64,000 nt of DNA from Neonectria sp. B-13 (Eukaryota > Ascomycota > Sordariomycetes > Hypocreales > Nectriaceae), in assembly GCA_002682825.1 (NCBI GenBank), contig NOKP01000052.1:36561-100560 (forward strand). The letters are read 5' to 3'. Below, piece by piece: positions 61,943 through 64,000 of the stretch. Position 1 is the first letter of the stretch; each line of letters starts with the position of its first letter. Made by a program: the position numbers and the translations under genes. The notes beneath the pieces were generated by a model that saw only the letters and a program-made list of their open reading frames with translations, was not told where the DNA came from and did not search any database.

Positions 61943-63738
61943 GATGATTTACAGGACAAGAGAGAACAAAGAAGTAACTAATAATGTCTGCTTTGACTGT
62001 AACGATCTTTCATTCCCATCCTAAGAAGTGGAAGAACCCGAGTCTTTACGTGTTATTCCCCTGTCTCCAAAAGTCAATAGCGTTCAGTTGATATGGAGTC
62101 AAAACCGCGGGGAAACATCTCTAATGGGCAGTTCGTCCGGTTTTTCGCATGGATCCAGCCGGGGAAACAGAAACAGGCCTGAAACGGGTCCAGCCACGGG
62201 AAAGCTTTTCGAGCGCCACTCGACAGCCCATATGGAGCCACCGGAGAGATCGCAAATGAAGGATCGCTGCCCCACGGTTTTTCCATCCGTTTAAACTTGG
62301 CCTTGGCAGTTCGGAAACGCGACCGAGCATTCTATCCCACGCGCGAAAGGGCCGCCTCGACAGGCATGATCCGACGCCCGATACGGTGGTGAGCCGATAT
62401 TTCCGGCCCATCGGGCTCCTGAAAGAGGACTACGGCGTATCTGGTGACTATATCTGGCGACTGCTGCCATTCTAGTTTGGGTCGCCTCCGGAATTGTTCT
62501 CCTTTGGTCGCCACGCATTGAAATTGAATATTCGGTATTCATGCGGACTGCTGCCCAGACCCGAAGCTTCGGGAAATGATACGACTTCGTACGGCCCGCC
62601 CTTTGGATATTGTCTGGGGATTTGCTTATGATTGTATGTCCTTCGGTTAGAAATTCGAGTAACTGATTGGAAGTCTGAGCGCATGGGATGCTTTGAGAGC
62701 TAAAGGCTCCGGAGGATTTATGGATAGACTCAGAAAGGAAAATTTGTGAGAGTAGCCGTAGTTGTCAATCAATGCGATGAAGGTTTTATTGATCTCGAAA
62801 AGTCCGGCTGTGCTAGCTGAATGAAATCAAGTTTTCATTTTCCAAGACGCTGACTATTCTTTACTCCCTTACGGCCCCCTGTCGGCTCTATTGCTTGAAT
62901 CATCGCATCCCTAACCACCCATAAACTCTAACCCGTCACACCTGCTCATTCGTCTGTCTTGTAACTTGTGCAGCAACAGGCCAGTTCTGTTCTGTCCTTA
63001 TGTCGAACTTCCTAATCCAGCTGCGGTTGCGAACGACACCTACACGAAGGGCAGTACATCACACACCATTGTGATGTCCCAAAATTGCCGTCGGAGCAGA
63101 TGTACGCCGCTTGATGCTGTGGGCGTTGACATATGTCGATGTCGTGTTTGCCTTCCGCGAGCCCAGTTGTGACCACATCTATCTTGTTGGCAGGCGGCGA
63201 CGGGCAAGAAGAGTCTCCATATTCTCGCGGTCGCACTACTGGATTGTATTTCTGCTGCGAAAGGCACCCGTTGACTGTGCAGACGCGGCATCCCAGCTGC
63301 GGCCCATGTTGAAGACTATTCAAGCTCTTGTGAGCTCTCACCAGTGAGGGAAGACTTGATGACGTCGGAGGTTGTCGTTTTAACAGGTCATGTCGAACCC
63401 GAACACGTTGTCTTCGGTTATGCCGTTCGATAGTGGCCCTCGCTGGAAAGAATGATGTCGTTGCCGTCTGAATCCTCTTCGAAGGGGTGTCAACAGGTCC
63501 ATCCTGATCTCGCCGAACACCTCCCTCAGGACCTTTATGTGAAGGCCGATTGGATTTATCAACCACTCCTCCAGGGGTATCCAGTCATGACTCCGAGTAG
63601 ACAATTGCGCTACCATGGTGGGCAAGTGCTTAATGCGACATGGATACATTTATTAATATAGAACTCTTCAAGTCCGCCGGAGGCATTCGTTTGACAGCGG
63701 GATTCGATCCGTTTGATTTGCCATTGGTGGCGGAAGAT
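61943..63738. other. xylanase upstream region and unassigned sequence
   Basis: Promoter of the xylanase gene (61943 to about 62900) followed by sequence with several moderately long frames (for example 63566-63012 on the minus strand) that lack recognisable domains. No gene supported. Confidence 0.5.
62107..62164 (+). promoter_or_regulatory. two CRE1/CreA-type sites upstream of the xylanase gene
   Basis: GCGGGG at 62107-62112 and CCGGGG at 62159-62164 both fit the SYGGRG consensus of the carbon-catabolite repressor and share the extension GGGGAAAC. They lie about 165 and 217 bp upstream of the xylanase ATG. Xylanase genes are commonly CRE1-repressed; binding here is inferred. No GGCTAA-type XlnR site was noticed in the first few hundred bases. 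Confidence 0.4.
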
Positions 63739-64000
63739 CTACTTTCCCAGTGTGAGGAATTTTAGATGAGGGAAGTTTGGATCGAGACCCTTCCCTGATC
63801 GGAAGGCCTGGAAGTCCATCATTGGGTGCCACCCGAAGACATCCCGAGCGCATATGGTTAGAATCGTGAGCAAACCGTCAAACATGTCGTAGTTCTCACG
63901 AAGACAGATTGCGTCCTCTGACTGAGTCCCCGCCTCGTTGTGTCGCTCGACTTTCCCGGGTGTAATGTGTATTTTCAGGTCCCTCAGGCTACTTGTTGAA
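63739..64000 (-). CDS. partial reading frame cut by the window edge, unknown
   Basis: On the minus strand an open frame enters from beyond base 64000 and runs about 87 codons to TAG at 63741-63739. Its product reads as ordinary protein, with a hydrophobic MFDGLLTILTICARDVFGWH stretch and a FRSGKGLDPNFP segment. It may be the last exon of a larger gene or a fragment of a decayed one. No family recognised. Confidence 0.35.
   Translation of the reverse strand, partial: STSSLRDLKIHITPGKVERHNEAGTQSEDAICLRENYDMFDGLLTILTICARDVFGWHPMMDFQAFRSGKGLDPNFPHLKFLTLGK

Noticed and set aside
63012..63566. 184-codon minus-strand frame
   Set aside because: Composition is irregular, no domain, no credible splice continuation to the edge frame; may be decayed sequence but cannot be supported as a gene.
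63700..63730. Another GGATTCGATCC T-loop-like string
   Set aside because: Stem bases do not pair and no tRNA body surrounds it.

Overview
The window is nuclear DNA of a filamentous ascomycete (Pezizomycotina, probably a plant-associated Sordariomycete; genus not determinable from this window). The evidence is short introns (about 45-100 nt, mostly GTRNGT...YAG), widely spaced genes on both strands with about 0.25-4 kb between them, a dispersed single 5S rRNA gene, and gene families typical of this group: HIR1, MLP1/TPR, MAK5, GT15 mannosyltransferase, RTA1, Zn2Cys6 regulator, GH11 xylanase with a CBM1, Hce2 effector-like protein and a NACHT_N domain. Splice sites were placed by hand. In every multi-exon model except the GT15 gene the exon lengths sum to a whole number of codons and the family motifs run across the junctions.

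Layout. 0-0.5 kb: a complete 5S rRNA gene and a 5'-half copy of it. 0.9-2.9 kb (-): sugar transporter. 7-10 kb (-): dynamin-like GTPase. 11.3-12.8 kb (+): GDP-mannose pyrophosphorylase alpha-type. 13.4-15.1 kb (-): nucleotide-sugar transporter. 18.3-19.7 kb (-): GT15 mannosyltransferase-like gene with an in-frame stop. 21.1-24.3 kb (-): HIR1. 25.9-31 kb: accessory segment with an intronless amidoligase (+), a stand-alone NACHT_N protein (-) and a secreted Hce2-like protein (+). 32-33.5 kb (-): membrane/coiled-coil protein. 35.7 kb: a 100-N assembly gap. 36.9 kb (+): basic, disordered unknown. 39.4-41.3 kb (+): receptor-like single-pass protein with three six-cysteine modules. 42.1-48.5 kb (+): MLP1/TPR nucleoporin. 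49.2-51.7 kb (+): MAK5 helicase. 51.9-53.7 kb (-): cytochrome P450. 54.5-55.5 kb (-): RTA1-like protein. 56.2-57.6 kb (+): Zn2Cys6 regulator. 57.7-60.1 kb (-): SNM1/Artemis-type nuclease. 60.9-61.9 kb (-): GH11 xylanase with CBM1. The right edge cuts an unidentified reading frame.

Functional links. The GDP-mannose enzyme, the nucleotide-sugar transporter and the GT15-like gene all belong to glycan supply and protein glycosylation and sit within 9 kb. HIR1, MLP1, MAK5 and the Artemis-like nuclease are nuclear housekeeping genes. P450, RTA1 and the Zn2Cys6 regulator are adjacent, with RTA1 and the regulator divergent, and could form a small detoxification or lipid-stress unit (inference). The most unusual items are the triple six-cysteine membrane protein, the stand-alone NACHT_N protein between an amidoligase and a putative effector, the GT15 gene with its in-frame TAG, and a probable GC-AG intron in the Zn2Cys6 regulator.
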